The notes: a model not told the origin generated them from the sequence alone. Shown: positions 1 through 6,908, numbered from the stretch's first letter. The stretch: 8,927 bases of DNA from Myxococcales bacterium (GCA_004525875.1 SPBQ01000062.1:1-8927); one strand, 5' to 3'. Numbers and translations: made by a program.

Positions 1-753
1 GTTCAGCCCGCCGTCGACGCCGACGATCTGACCGGTCACGTACGACGCTGCCGACGAGGCCAGATAAAGCGCGCAGGCGGCGATGTCCTCGACGGTGGCG
101 ATGCGGCCGAGAGGCGTCATGCCCACCATCGTGGCGCGGATCTCATCGTTCAGGATCGTCGCCAGCGCCTCCGTCTCGACCGACCCGCAGGCGATCGCGT
201 TGACTCGGATCTTCGGCGCGAAGTCCTGCGCCATCTCTCGGGTCAGGAAGTTCATTGCTGCCTTTGCGGTCCCGTAGGCCGCGAAGCAGGGGGCGGGGTT
301 CACGCCCGCCGCCGATGAGATGTTGATCACCGAGCCACCGCCCGCCGTCTCGACCATGCGCGGGGCCGCGGCGCGCGTTAGTGAGAACGCGTGCGTGACA
401 TTGAAGCGGAACGCCTTCTCGAAATGCTCGTCGGTGGTGTCGAGCGCGGGCGTCGGCGGCCAGCCACCCACGTTGTTGACGAGGATATCGATGCGGCCGA
501 AACGATCAACAGCCGCGTCGACGAGGCCGGCGCGCCGGGCACGATCGAGCACGTCGCACTCGACGGCCGCACCGTCGCCGCCCGCGGAGCGAATGTCGGC
601 GACGGTCTTCTCGACCTCGGCGAGCTTTCGCGACACGCACACGACGCGTGCTCCGGCCTCCGCCAACGCAAGGGAGACACCGCGGCCGATTCCGCGACTT
701 GCACCGGTGACGACGGCCACCTTGCCGTCGAGCTTGAAGAGATCGAGAATCAT
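1..753 (-). CDS. SDR family NAD(P)-dependent oxidoreductase, C-terminus cut by window edge
   Basis: 251 codons are visible, reading from an ATG at 753 leftward with no stop before base 1, so the last few residues lie outside. It starts MILDLFKLDGKVAVVTG. The Rossmann cofactor loop TGASRGIG is at residues 16-23, the NNVGG motif (NNAG in most SDRs) at 93-97, the structural Asn in FNVT at 118, catalytic Ser147, and the YxxxK pair Tyr160/Lys164. The C-terminal VDGGLN is typical of FabG-like 'classical' SDRs of about 255-265 residues. The usual Pro in the VNAIAPG segment is Cys189 here. It catalyses reversible NAD(P)(H)-dependent oxidation of an alcohol or reduction of a ketone in the cytoplasm; the substrate cannot be told from sequence. 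Relatives with this N-terminus are often labelled 7-alpha-hydroxysteroid dehydrogenase-like or FabG-like, which I would not rely on. The start is supported by an AAGGAG ribosome site (complement of 762-767) eight bases upstream. Confidence 0.94.
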   Translation of the reverse strand, partial: MILDLFKLDGKVAVVTGASRGIGRGVSLALAEAGARVVCVSRKLAEVEKTVADIRSAGGDGAAVECDVLDRARRAGLVDAAVDRFGRIDILVNNVGGWPPTPALDTTDEHFEKAFRFNVTHAFSLTRAAAPRMVETAGGGSVINISSAAGVNPAPCFAAYGTAKAAMNFLTREMAQDFAPKIRVNAIACGSVETEALATILNDEIRATMVGMTPLGRIATVEDIAACALYLASSAASYVTGQIVGVDGGLN

Positions 754-876
754 GTTTGTCGCTCCTTGTGACTGCTGCGCGGTACGATTTGTATTCTCCC
801 GCGCGGCGTAGCTCACGCCAGACGCCGCCGCGCGAGCCGTCGCGGCCGGGCCCGCTTTGACCCGAAGCCGCCCCCC
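754..876. promoter_or_regulatory. Divergent intergenic region between the SDR and the metal-uptake block
   Basis: This 123-base stretch must hold the promoters for the minus-strand SDR and, probably, the plus-strand metal block. The SDR ribosome site is at 762-767. The only A/T-rich patch is around 785-797, which could hold a -10 element on either strand, but no convincing -35/-10 pair is visible. A small inverted repeat GGCGT/ACGCC sits at 805-809 and 815-819. I looked for an A/T-rich Zur-type palindrome, expected if zinc represses the operon, and did not see one. Confidence 0.35.
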
Positions 877-1284
877 ATGTACGGCGGAACTCGGTCGAGT
901 CCGATGATCGTCGAAGAGCGCACGCGATTCGCGCGGTACGTGGGGCTGGGGCTGCTGGCCCTTCAGCTCGTCGGGCCCGCGTTCCAGTCGGCCCACCAGG
1001 CCCTGCACCACCGACCGGCAGACGTCACCGTCGGGGAGGCCGCTGTAGCCGCACGGTCCCTGGCCAGCCCGGTCGCGGCCGATCACGGCCACGGCCCGAC
1101 GTCGAGGTCCGACTGTGCCGTCTGCCAGGCAGCGACGCGGATCGAGCACACCGTCCCCACCGGCGAGTACCGACTGTACGCCGACGGACTCGCCGCACGC
1201 CTCGACGACACCGGCTGCGGCGACGTTCTCCTGCGTCTGCGCGTTCCCAGTCTGCGCAGTCGCGCTCCGCCCCTGTTCTCCTGA
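877..1284 (+). CDS. Small membrane-anchored His/Cys protein, DUF2946-like, leading the metal block
   Basis: A 135-residue protein with one hydrophobic segment near residues 21-38, acting as signal peptide or membrane anchor. It is followed by a histidine-containing stretch (H40, H44, H45, H70, H72), a CxxC pair (C80, C83 in DCAVCQ), a further Cys114, and a tail ending RSRAPPLFS. The layout (N-terminal hydrophobic segment, HxH then CxxC, arginine-rich RAPP end) resembles small DUF2946-type proteins often found beside metal-transport genes. I infer a periplasm-facing metal-binding or accessory role; no enzymatic motif is present. It precedes the outer-membrane protein gene in the same direction, separated by a strong hairpin. 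The start is uncertain: neither the ATG at 877 nor the in-frame ATG at 904 (residue 10) has a clear ribosome site, and the 904 start would put the hydrophobic segment closer to the N-terminus. Family assignment is from layout only. Confidence 0.68.
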   Translation: MYGGTRSSPMIVEERTRFARYVGLGLLALQLVGPAFQSAHQALHHRPADVTVGEAAVAARSLASPVAADHGHGPTSRSDCAVCQAATRIEHTVPTGEYRLYADGLAARLDDTGCGDVLLRLRVPSLRSRAPPLFS

Positions 1285-1307
1285 CACCGTATCGTCCTGA
1301 CGAGTGA

Positions 1308-1349
1308 CCCCGCGCTCTCTTGGGGCCTTGGCCCTACGAGAGCGCGGGG
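1308..1349 (+). terminator. Strong hairpin (perfect 12-bp stem) between the small protein and the barrel gene
   Basis: CCCCGCGCTCTC at 1308-1319 is exactly complementary to GAGAGCGCGGGG at 1338-1349. Inside the 18-base loop, GGGCC (1323-1327) can pair with GGCCC (1330-1334), though the 2-base turn would open the last pair. A T-A and a G-T pair extend the helix, so the whole forms a nearly continuous hairpin with a single T/C mismatch (1320/1337). It begins 23 bases after the small gene's stop. No T-run follows, so it is not a classical intrinsic terminator. It could be a high-GC terminator, an attenuator, or an mRNA-stabilising or processing element that separates expression of the first gene from the rest. 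The structure is seen directly; its role is inferred. Confidence 0.6.
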
Positions 1350-1384
1350 CGCCGCATCCGGTGGCGCTGCCGAGGAGAACCGGA

Positions 1385-2938
1385 ATGAGAACCCGAACAG
1401 GCAGGATCTTTCCCGGAGTCAGGCTGACGTTCGCGCTCGCAGCGGCGGCGGCGCTCGTATCGCCGGCGGACTCGCAAGCGCAATCGAATGAACAACACAT
1501 CAACCGCGAGCTGGAGGCGCTGCGCACGGAGGTAGAGGAGCTTCGACGCCGTGACGAGGAGAACCGTGGGCTGATCGAGAGCCTCAGTCGGCGTCTGGAG
1601 GAGCTCGACGCGAGAACAAGCGCAGCGGCAGCAACGACGACGGTTGCCGCGCCCACGGGCGGATCCGGGAGCGAGCCGATGGAGGATCCCGACGCAGCGC
1701 CCGACGCGGCCCTGGCCGACCTCGACACCGAGCAGCCCACCGACGGCGCCGGGCAAGCCGCGACCTCCAAGATCTGGTCGCGCTCGATCGGCAACACCGA
1801 CCTCCGGCTTATCGACATCTCGATGGACGTGATGTTCGCCGCCGGCGGCTCGACCGTGGATGACGACGAGCTCGGGTTGCTGCAGGGCGGTGCGCACGAT
1901 CCCGACCGCAACGGCTTCACCCTGCAGCAAGCCGAGCTGTCGTTCATGGGCGCCGTCGATCCCTACTTCACAGGCGAGGCCCACATCGTCGCGACGGCCA
2001 ACGAGATCGAGCTCGAGGAAGCGTTCGGGACGACGACAGCGCTGCCGTGGGGCTTGCAGCTGGAGGGCGGCTTCTTCTTCACCGAGTTCGGTCGCATCAA
2101 TCCGCGCCACCCGCACCAGTGGGACTGGCTCGATCAGCCGGTCGTGAACACCCGCATGTTCGGCGGCGAGGGCTTGCGCTCCTCGGGCGTTCGGCTGTCG
2201 TGGCTCATGCCGACCTCCTGGCCCTCGGAGCTCCATCTCGGAATCCAGAACTCTGGACAAGGCGAGTTCACCCGGAGCTTCCTCAGCAACGAGCCGGTCG
2301 GCGGCCGTCCCGAGTTCGACCGCGGCGTAGACGGGCCGGCCGACCTTCTCTACCTGGCACGCTGGGCGAACGGCTGGGACCTGTCGCCGACGACGACGTC
2401 GGTGCTCGGCCTGTCCGGCCTGTTCGGTCCGAACTCGGCGGGCGAGGATACGCGAACGTGGGTCGCCGGCCTCGACTTCCTCCTCAGGTGGCGGCCGACG
2501 AACAGCTTCCGCGGGTGGCCATTCGTCAGCTGGCAGACCGAGCTCATGTACCGGGCCTACGAGACAGAGATGGTCACGACAGCCGAGGATCCTGATCTCA
2601 ACGAGGACCTGCCGACGGAGACGCTGCGCGACTGGGGGCTCTACACGCAGACGATGTGGGGTTTCCGGCACCAGTGGGAAGCCGGCCTACGCATCGAGTA
2701 TGCTAGCGGCCGCGGCGACAGCGTCGATGACGGCGACCTGGTGACCCGCGAGATCGACCCCGACCGCGACGATCGCATCCGCCTTTCACCGCTGCTCGTT
2801 TACTGGCCCAGCCATTTCTCGCGCCTGCGCCTGCAATACAACTATGACCGCGCGCGTCACCTCGACGGCGACAACGCTCACACGGTCTGGCTGGGCGCCG
2901 AGATCTTCTACGGCGCTCATCCCGCCCACTCGTTCTGA
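1385..2938 (+). CDS. Outer-membrane beta-barrel (porin-like) protein with N-terminal coiled coil, metal-operon associated
   Basis: 517 residues. Signal peptide at 1-33 (basic MRTRTGR, hydrophobic core, AQA-like cleavage region). A charged heptad-like segment at about 36-78 (EALRTEVEELRRRDEENRG) predicts a coiled coil, perhaps trimerising. An Ala/Thr/Asp-rich linker spans about 79-127. From about 137 onward, alternating aromatic/polar strands predict a barrel, and the protein ends in Phe (AHSF), the usual recognition signal for outer-membrane barrel assembly. Conspicuous motifs are IGNTDLRLIDISMDVMFAAG (135-154), ELSFMGAVDPYFTGEAH (184-200) and the His-rich NPRHPHQWDWLDQPVVNTR (239-257). I recall similar unnamed proteins next to zinc ABC transporters in environmental bacteria, but no experimental function. 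By position it may admit metal ions or complexes across the outer membrane to the ZnuA-type protein encoded 17 bases downstream. The frame is open from 1304, but the ATG at 1385 has GAGGAG upstream and a proper signal peptide, while the upstream codons run through the hairpin. Confidence 0.88.
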   Translation: MRTRTGRIFPGVRLTFALAAAAALVSPADSQAQSNEQHINRELEALRTEVEELRRRDEENRGLIESLSRRLEELDARTSAAAATTTVAAPTGGSGSEPMEDPDAAPDAALADLDTEQPTDGAGQAATSKIWSRSIGNTDLRLIDISMDVMFAAGGSTVDDDELGLLQGGAHDPDRNGFTLQQAELSFMGAVDPYFTGEAHIVATANEIELEEAFGTTTALPWGLQLEGGFFFTEFGRINPRHPHQWDWLDQPVVNTRMFGGEGLRSSGVRLSWLMPTSWPSELHLGIQNSGQGEFTRSFLSNEPVGGRPEFDRGVDGPADLLYLARWANGWDLSPTTTSVLGLSGLFGPNSAGEDTRTWVAGLDFLLRWRPTNSFRGWPFVSWQTELMYRAYETEMVTTAEDPDLNEDLPTETLRDWGLYTQTMWGFRHQWEAGLRIEYASGRGDSVDDGDLVTREIDPDRDDRIRLSPLLVYWPSHFSRLRLQYNYDRARHLDGDNAHTVWLGAEIFYGAHPAHSF

Positions 2939-2941
2939 GTC

Positions 2942-2947
2942 AGGAGG
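2942..2947 (+). promoter_or_regulatory. Strong Shine-Dalgarno site for znuA
   Basis: AGGAGG lies eight bases before the ATG at 2956, inside the 17-base gap after the barrel gene. It is one of the strongest ribosome sites in the window, fits the need for abundant periplasmic binding protein, and fixes the znuA start. Confidence 0.8.
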
Positions 2948-2955
2948 AAACGATC

Positions 2956-4020
2956 ATGAAACCGCGTAACCCAGCACGCACCGCAATCGCACTCGCCGTC
3001 CTCGGCATCGTGAGCACCGGCGTCCGACAAGCGGCAGCCGAGGAGGGACCGGCGAGGACGTCGCTGAAAGTATTCGCGACCGTTCCCAATCTTGCCGCGC
3101 TCGCCGACGCGGTGGGCGGCGAGGCCGTGAACGTGACGACCATGGTGCTGCCGCGTGAGGATCCTCACTTCGCCGAAGCCAGGCCGAGCTTCGTCAAAGC
3201 GCTTCACGATGCCGACCTGCTGCTCGCCGTCGGGTTGGGGCTCGAGGCCGGTTACCTAGACACGCTCGTGAACAACGCGCGAAACTCCGCCGTCCTGCCC
3301 GGGCAGCCGGGCTACGTTCTGGCCTCCACGGTCATCTTGCCGATGCAGCAGCCAGCCGGAATCGTATCGCGGGCGATTGGCGACGTGCACCCGGGGGGCA
3401 ACCCCCATTTTCTACTCGATCCGGTCAGCGGGCTCGCCGTGGCGGACCTGCTGCGCGAACGAATGGCTGCCTTGCTCCCCACCCGGGCGGCCTACTTCGC
3501 CGAGCGTACCGAGAAGCTACGTCACCGCATCGGAAGCTCGCTGGTCGGTGTCCCGCTCGACGAAAAATACGACGGCACGAAGCTCGCCCGCCTGTTCTCT
3601 GCCGGCAAGCTCACGGCGTTCCTCGAAAAGCAGGGCGACGCCGACAAGCTCGAGGGGTGGCTCGCACGGATGGCGCCCTACCACGGAACACCGGCCGTCG
3701 ACGACCATGACATGTGGCCTTACTTCGCCGAGCGCTTCGGAATCCGCATCGTAGGCCACCTCGAGCCGTTGCCCGGCGTCCAGCCGACCACACACCATCT
3801 CAAGGAGGTGATCGAGCGGATGAACGCCGGAAACGTCAAAATGCTCGTCGCTTCGATATATTACGATCCACGACACGCCCGTTTCGTGTCCGAGCGCACC
3901 GGCGCACGCATCGCGCTCCTCGCCCACGAGGTAGGCGCCGTCGACGATGCACGCGACTACGTCGACATGGTCGACTACAACGTGCGGACGATCGCCGACG
4001 CCATCGCGGCAACGCGCTGA
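2956..4020 (+). CDS. znuA: Periplasmic zinc/manganese-binding protein of metal ABC transporter (ZnuA family)
   Basis: 354 residues with a signal peptide (about 1-28, ending AAAEE). Mature sequence matches cluster A-I metal-binding proteins: LKVFATVPNLAALADAVGGE (37-56), first ligand His71 in EDPHFAEARPSFVKAL, second His151 in NPHFLLDP, third His251 in DDHDMWPYFAERFG, then GHLEPLPGVQPTTHHL (267-282). The acidic fourth ligand is probably in the RDYVDMVDYN segment (Asp334 most likely), with His324/Glu325 nearby. The His/Asp-rich loop found after the first domain in many zinc-specific ZnuA proteins is absent. Instead there is a charged helical segment (about 202-240). The protein captures the ion in the periplasm and delivers it to the permease encoded two genes downstream. 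Zinc is more likely than manganese given three His ligands, but specificity is not provable here. Its TGA stop overlaps the presumed ATPase start. Confidence 0.93.
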   Translation: MKPRNPARTAIALAVLGIVSTGVRQAAAEEGPARTSLKVFATVPNLAALADAVGGEAVNVTTMVLPREDPHFAEARPSFVKALHDADLLLAVGLGLEAGYLDTLVNNARNSAVLPGQPGYVLASTVILPMQQPAGIVSRAIGDVHPGGNPHFLLDPVSGLAVADLLRERMAALLPTRAAYFAERTEKLRHRIGSSLVGVPLDEKYDGTKLARLFSAGKLTAFLEKQGDADKLEGWLARMAPYHGTPAVDDHDMWPYFAERFGIRIVGHLEPLPGVQPTTHHLKEVIERMNAGNVKMLVASIYYDPRHARFVSERTGARIALLAHEVGAVDDARDYVDMVDYNVRTIADAIAATR

Positions 4021-4784
4021 TCACCGCGAACGATGAGCAGCCCCTGATCGGCGCCATCGGCCTGGCGGCGGGCTACCGCGGGCGACCCGTGGTTACGGGC
4101 GTCGATATCGAGATACGCCGCGGCGATCTCTGGTTCCTGGTCGGGGCGAACGGCACTGGCAAGACGACATTCGTTCGGACGGTTCTCGGCTTGATTCCAC
4201 CGCTCGCCGGCAAGCTCAGCGTGGCCGCCAGCCTGGTCTCACGCGAGGCCGTGGGGTTCGTTCCCCAGCGCTCGGAGGTCGCCCCGTCGGTGCCAATGAC
4301 GCTGCGAGAGTTCGTCCGGCTCGGTCTGGTGGGCGTGAAGCTCGACCGCTCCGAGCGCCGCCAGCGTACCGCCGAGGCCCTGGCGGTCGTTGATCTCGCA
4401 GGCCGCGAGCGCGACGCCTTCGCCAGCCTCTCCGGCGGCATGCGCCAGCGCGCCGTGCTGGCGCGCGCGCTCGTGCGAAGGCCGCAGCTACTCGTGCTCG
4501 ACGAGCCCACCAACCACCTCGACCCGGCCGCCGAGGACGCATTCCTCGCTCTGCTCCAGCGGCTCAATCGCGAGAACGAGACAGGGACGGCGCTGATGTT
4601 CGTCACGCACGATCTCGACATCGTCGAACGCATGGCGACCCACGTGGCGCTGTTCGTATCCGGCAAGGTCGTGACGGGCGATCGCGCGACCGTGCTGACG
4701 GACCGGAATCTCTCGGTGCTGCTGGGACGGGCAGCAGGCGACAAGCCCGACGGTACGCGCCGTCGCCTCGGAGGCCACGGATGA
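4017..4784 (+). CDS. znuC: Metal ABC transporter ATP-binding protein (ZnuC family), probable CTG start
   Basis: 255 residues if read from the CTG at 4017. All ABC motifs are present: A-loop Tyr20 (AAGYRG), Walker A GANGTGKTT (43-51), Q-loop Gln84 (FVPQRS), signature LSGGM (138-142, LSGGQ variant), Walker B LLVLDE followed by PTNHLD (158-168), and H-loop His198 (VTHDLD). DEPTNHLD plus LSGGMRQRA fits the zinc/manganese subgroup. It hydrolyses ATP to drive the permease encoded next. The frame is open back into znuA, and its first ATG, at 3714, lies 100 codons inside znuA, so that start is not credible. Between there and the domain there is no suitable GTG or TTG. The GTG at 4089 would remove the A-loop tyrosine. 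CTG at 4017 overlaps the znuA stop as CTGA, mirroring the ATGA junction at this gene's own end, so coupled translation is likely. No Shine-Dalgarno site is visible. A base error (ATG read as CTG) is the alternative. Confidence 0.9.
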   Translation: MITANDEQPLIGAIGLAAGYRGRPVVTGVDIEIRRGDLWFLVGANGTGKTTFVRTVLGLIPPLAGKLSVAASLVSREAVGFVPQRSEVAPSVPMTLREFVRLGLVGVKLDRSERRQRTAEALAVVDLAGRERDAFASLSGGMRQRAVLARALVRRPQLLVLDEPTNHLDPAAEDAFLALLQRLNRENETGTALMFVTHDLDIVERMATHVALFVSGKVVTGDRATVLTDRNLSVLLGRAAGDKPDGTRRRLGGHG

Positions 4785-5626
4785 TCCTGGAGTTCATTGA
4801 ATCGTGGCCGTTGTTCCACGACGCCTACCTCAGCGGCCTGCTCATAGCAGCTCTGCTCGGGCTGGTCGGCGTCGCAGTCGTGGCGCGCGATCAGATCTTC
4901 ATCGGCGCCGCCGTATCGCAGGCCTCGATGTTCGGAATCGCATTCGGTATTCGCGCCGGTGATCCTCTCGCCCACCGGCTGAGCGAGCGCGCGCTCGACA
5001 TCATGCACTCCGTGACCGGTGGTGCGGCCGCGGTTTTGGGCGCATGGCTCACGGGTGTGACCGCGGCCACCCGCGACACCCGCGAATCGATGACCGGCTG
5101 GGTGTTCCTCGTCGGTGCGAGCCTGTCGGTCCTGGTCGTGGCACACAGCCCGCACGGGCTTGCAGAGGTGAACCGACTGGCCGCGAGCACCATCATCGGC
5201 GCGCACGGCACCGACGTCGTACTGTTCGTCGCTCTGTTGGTGGTGACGATCGGCGTGCTGGCCGCCCGGCGCGACGCGATCCTACTCATGCTCGTCGACT
5301 CCGAGATGGCGCGGGCCACCGGCGTTCCCGTGCGTATCTGGGACCGCTTGCTCGCGATCTGGCTGGGGCTCACGGTGGCGTGCTCGATCCATGTTGCGGG
5401 CATGCTCTACACCTTCGGTTGCCTCGTGCTTCCCGGCCTGGCGGCACGCAACCTGTGCCGCGAGCTGACCGCGATGCTCTTCGTCGCGCCGGTGCTCGGC
5501 GTCAGCGTCTGCTTGATCGGCTTCGTCGTCGCCAACGGTCTCGATTATCCGCCCGCTCAGGTCGCGGTCGCGCTGATGTCGGCGTTGCTGGTCGCGAGCT
5601 GGGGGATACGGAGTCTGCGGGGTTAG
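4781..5626 (+). CDS. znuB: Metal ABC transporter permease (ZnuB family, ABC-3)
   Basis: 281 residues, rich in hydrophobic segments; about eight membrane spans can be placed, including near 16-36, 42-58, 80-97, 105-121, 146-162, 188-212, 230-251 and 258-276. Family hallmarks are LVGVAVVARDQIFIGAAVSQASMFGIA (28-54) near the N-terminus, the cytoplasmic DSEMARATGVPVRIWD coupling segment (173-188) that contacts the ATPase, and AGMLYTFGCLVLPGLAARNL (206-225) with the conserved Pro218. It forms the inner-membrane channel, as a homodimer with two ATPase subunits. Its ATG at 4781 overlaps the ATPase stop as ATGA, indicating translational coupling. It is the last gene of the block: its TAG ends at 5626, only 10 bases from the end of the convergent kinase/phosphatase gene. 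A 4-bp stem AGGC/GCCT (5625-5637) is too weak to call a terminator. Confidence 0.94.
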   Translation: MILEFIESWPLFHDAYLSGLLIAALLGLVGVAVVARDQIFIGAAVSQASMFGIAFGIRAGDPLAHRLSERALDIMHSVTGGAAAVLGAWLTGVTAATRDTRESMTGWVFLVGASLSVLVVAHSPHGLAEVNRLAASTIIGAHGTDVVLFVALLVVTIGVLAARRDAILLMLVDSEMARATGVPVRIWDRLLAIWLGLTVACSIHVAGMLYTFGCLVLPGLAARNLCRELTAMLFVAPVLGVSVCLIGFVVANGLDYPPAQVAVALMSALLVASWGIRSLRG

Positions 5627-5636
5627 GCATTGCGCC

Positions 5637-6908
5637 TCAGCCGGAGCTGGCCATCGGCTGTGTTGCCGGCCCGAGCTCGATCCGCTCCTCGTGGCAACCA
5701 TACGCGTGAGGCGTCAGCTTGATGATCGCGTGTAGCGGAATGCGTGTATGCGGCGATTTCTCGGGGGGGACGCTCGTGAAGTACGCGTACAGCGCGCGCA
5801 GCACGGCCTGGTGGGCAACGATGAGCACCGGGGTTCGCTGGCGCTCGAGCTCCATCACCACGGGATCGATGCGATGAATGACGTCCTGGTACGACTCGCC
5901 ACGCGGATATCGATAGTTGAGCTTGTCGCGTGAGCGCGCAGCGTACTCCTCGGGCATCGAGCTCTCGATCTGGCGGTACGTCATGCCATCGCAAACACCG
6001 GCGTCGATCTCATCGAGCGCGCGCCAAGAGGTGAACGGCCGGCCGAGCGCTTCCGCGGTGCGGATCGTGCGCTTGAGCGAGCTCGTCCACACCACCAGTC
6101 CGTCCTCGGATCGGAAGTGCGCGTGCACCCAGGACGCCAGCCCCCGCGCGTAGCGCTCGCCGCGTGGCGCGAGCTGAAGGTCCTCGCCGATGCGACCGCT
6201 GATATTCGAGATGCTCTCGCCGTGCCGCGTCAGCAGGATCGGCCGCATTGTCAGATGGAGGTTCATCAGGAAATAGACCAGGCGCGACGGCAGGTAGCCT
6301 TGCACGTCGCTCACGACGAGCTGGCGACCAGCATCGATCATGCGGATGTAGCTGCCCTCGTCATCGTCGACGTGCTCGTAGGCGGCCCCATAGTGCGCGA
6401 TGCGGGCACGGAAGTCCTCGACGGCGCGGTCCGGGTCGATGCCCGCATAATCGGGCGAGCCGACCTTCGTTGCGAGGATGTTGGCCTCGATGAGCAACGG
6501 ATCATCGCAGACGATCTCGATGTAGACCATGCGGATACCGATCCGATCGCAGCACATACGCAGCAGATCGCGACGGGCCCGGGTGCTGTTGGTGGCGTCG
6601 TAGATCGCGACCTGCCCGCCTTCGCGAAACCACTCCACCATGTCGGCGACTGCTTCGAGCGCGAGCTCGCGACGGGCGGCGAGGCCCTCCGGGTTGTCAG
6701 GGTCGAAGAAATCGTGGGGCTGCTGGGCCCCGACGCGCTCGCGCCGGTACTCGCCGACGTTGAACACGCGCGTCCGGTACCCCAGCCACTTGAGATAGCG
6801 GCCGATCTTGCGGCCCGTGTAGCTCTTTCCACGCGCGGGCAAGCCGACGAGGGCAAGGACGAGCGGCTCCTGGTCGATGTTCCCGTGCACGCGCACCCAC
6901 TTTAGCAT
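5637..6908 (-). CDS. Bifunctional 6-phosphofructo-2-kinase/fructose-2,6-bisphosphatase, eukaryote-type
   Basis: 423 residues with both halves of the animal/fungal PFKFB enzyme. The N-terminal kinase (about 14-218) has the P-loop GLPARGKS (22-29), FNVGEYRR (49-56), DATNSTR (104-110) with Asp104, and Lys148 in TKVGSPDY. The C-terminal histidine phosphatase (about 222-411) has RHGE with catalytic His229, GRIGEDLQLAPRG (238-250), acid/base Glu300 in DEIDAGVC, RYPRGESY (333-340), second His366 in VAHQAV, and KLTPHAYGC (397-405). In known enzymes the kinase makes fructose-2,6-bisphosphate from fructose-6-phosphate and ATP, and the phosphatase reverses it; all key residues for both look intact. The N- and C-terminal regulatory extensions of mammalian isozymes are missing. 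The ATG at 6908 is chosen because homology starts just after it; the frame is open to 7052 but that runs through the palindromic operator. No good ribosome site is visible; an in-frame GTG at 6932 is an alternative. Confidence 0.95.
   Translation of the reverse strand: MLKWVRVHGNIDQEPLVLALVGLPARGKSYTGRKIGRYLKWLGYRTRVFNVGEYRRERVGAQQPHDFFDPDNPEGLAARRELALEAVADMVEWFREGGQVAIYDATNSTRARRDLLRMCCDRIGIRMVYIEIVCDDPLLIEANILATKVGSPDYAGIDPDRAVEDFRARIAHYGAAYEHVDDDEGSYIRMIDAGRQLVVSDVQGYLPSRLVYFLMNLHLTMRPILLTRHGESISNISGRIGEDLQLAPRGERYARGLASWVHAHFRSEDGLVVWTSSLKRTIRTAEALGRPFTSWRALDEIDAGVCDGMTYRQIESSMPEEYAARSRDKLNYRYPRGESYQDVIHRIDPVVMELERQRTPVLIVAHQAVLRALYAYFTSVPPEKSPHTRIPLHAIIKLTPHAYGCHEERIELGPATQPMASSG

Noticed and set aside
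754..876. Zur operator upstream of the metal block
   Set aside because: Expected from biology, but no A/T-rich dyad of that type is visible.
1304..1384. 27-residue N-terminal extension of the barrel protein
   Set aside because: It runs through the hairpin, and the ATG at 1385 has a good ribosome site and a proper signal peptide.
1334..2671. 445-codon open frame on the minus strand opposite the barrel gene
   Set aside because: Arg-rich, no recognisable motifs, lies fully antisense to a well-supported gene; a common artefact of high-GC DNA.
3714..4016. 100-residue N-terminal extension of the ABC ATPase inside znuA
   Set aside because: Arg-rich shadow of the znuA frame with no domain character; the ABC domain begins after the znuA stop.
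6117..6905. 262-codon plus-strand frame opposite the kinase/phosphatase
   Set aside because: Antisense shadow; the minus-strand protein has full PFK-2/FBPase-2 motifs.
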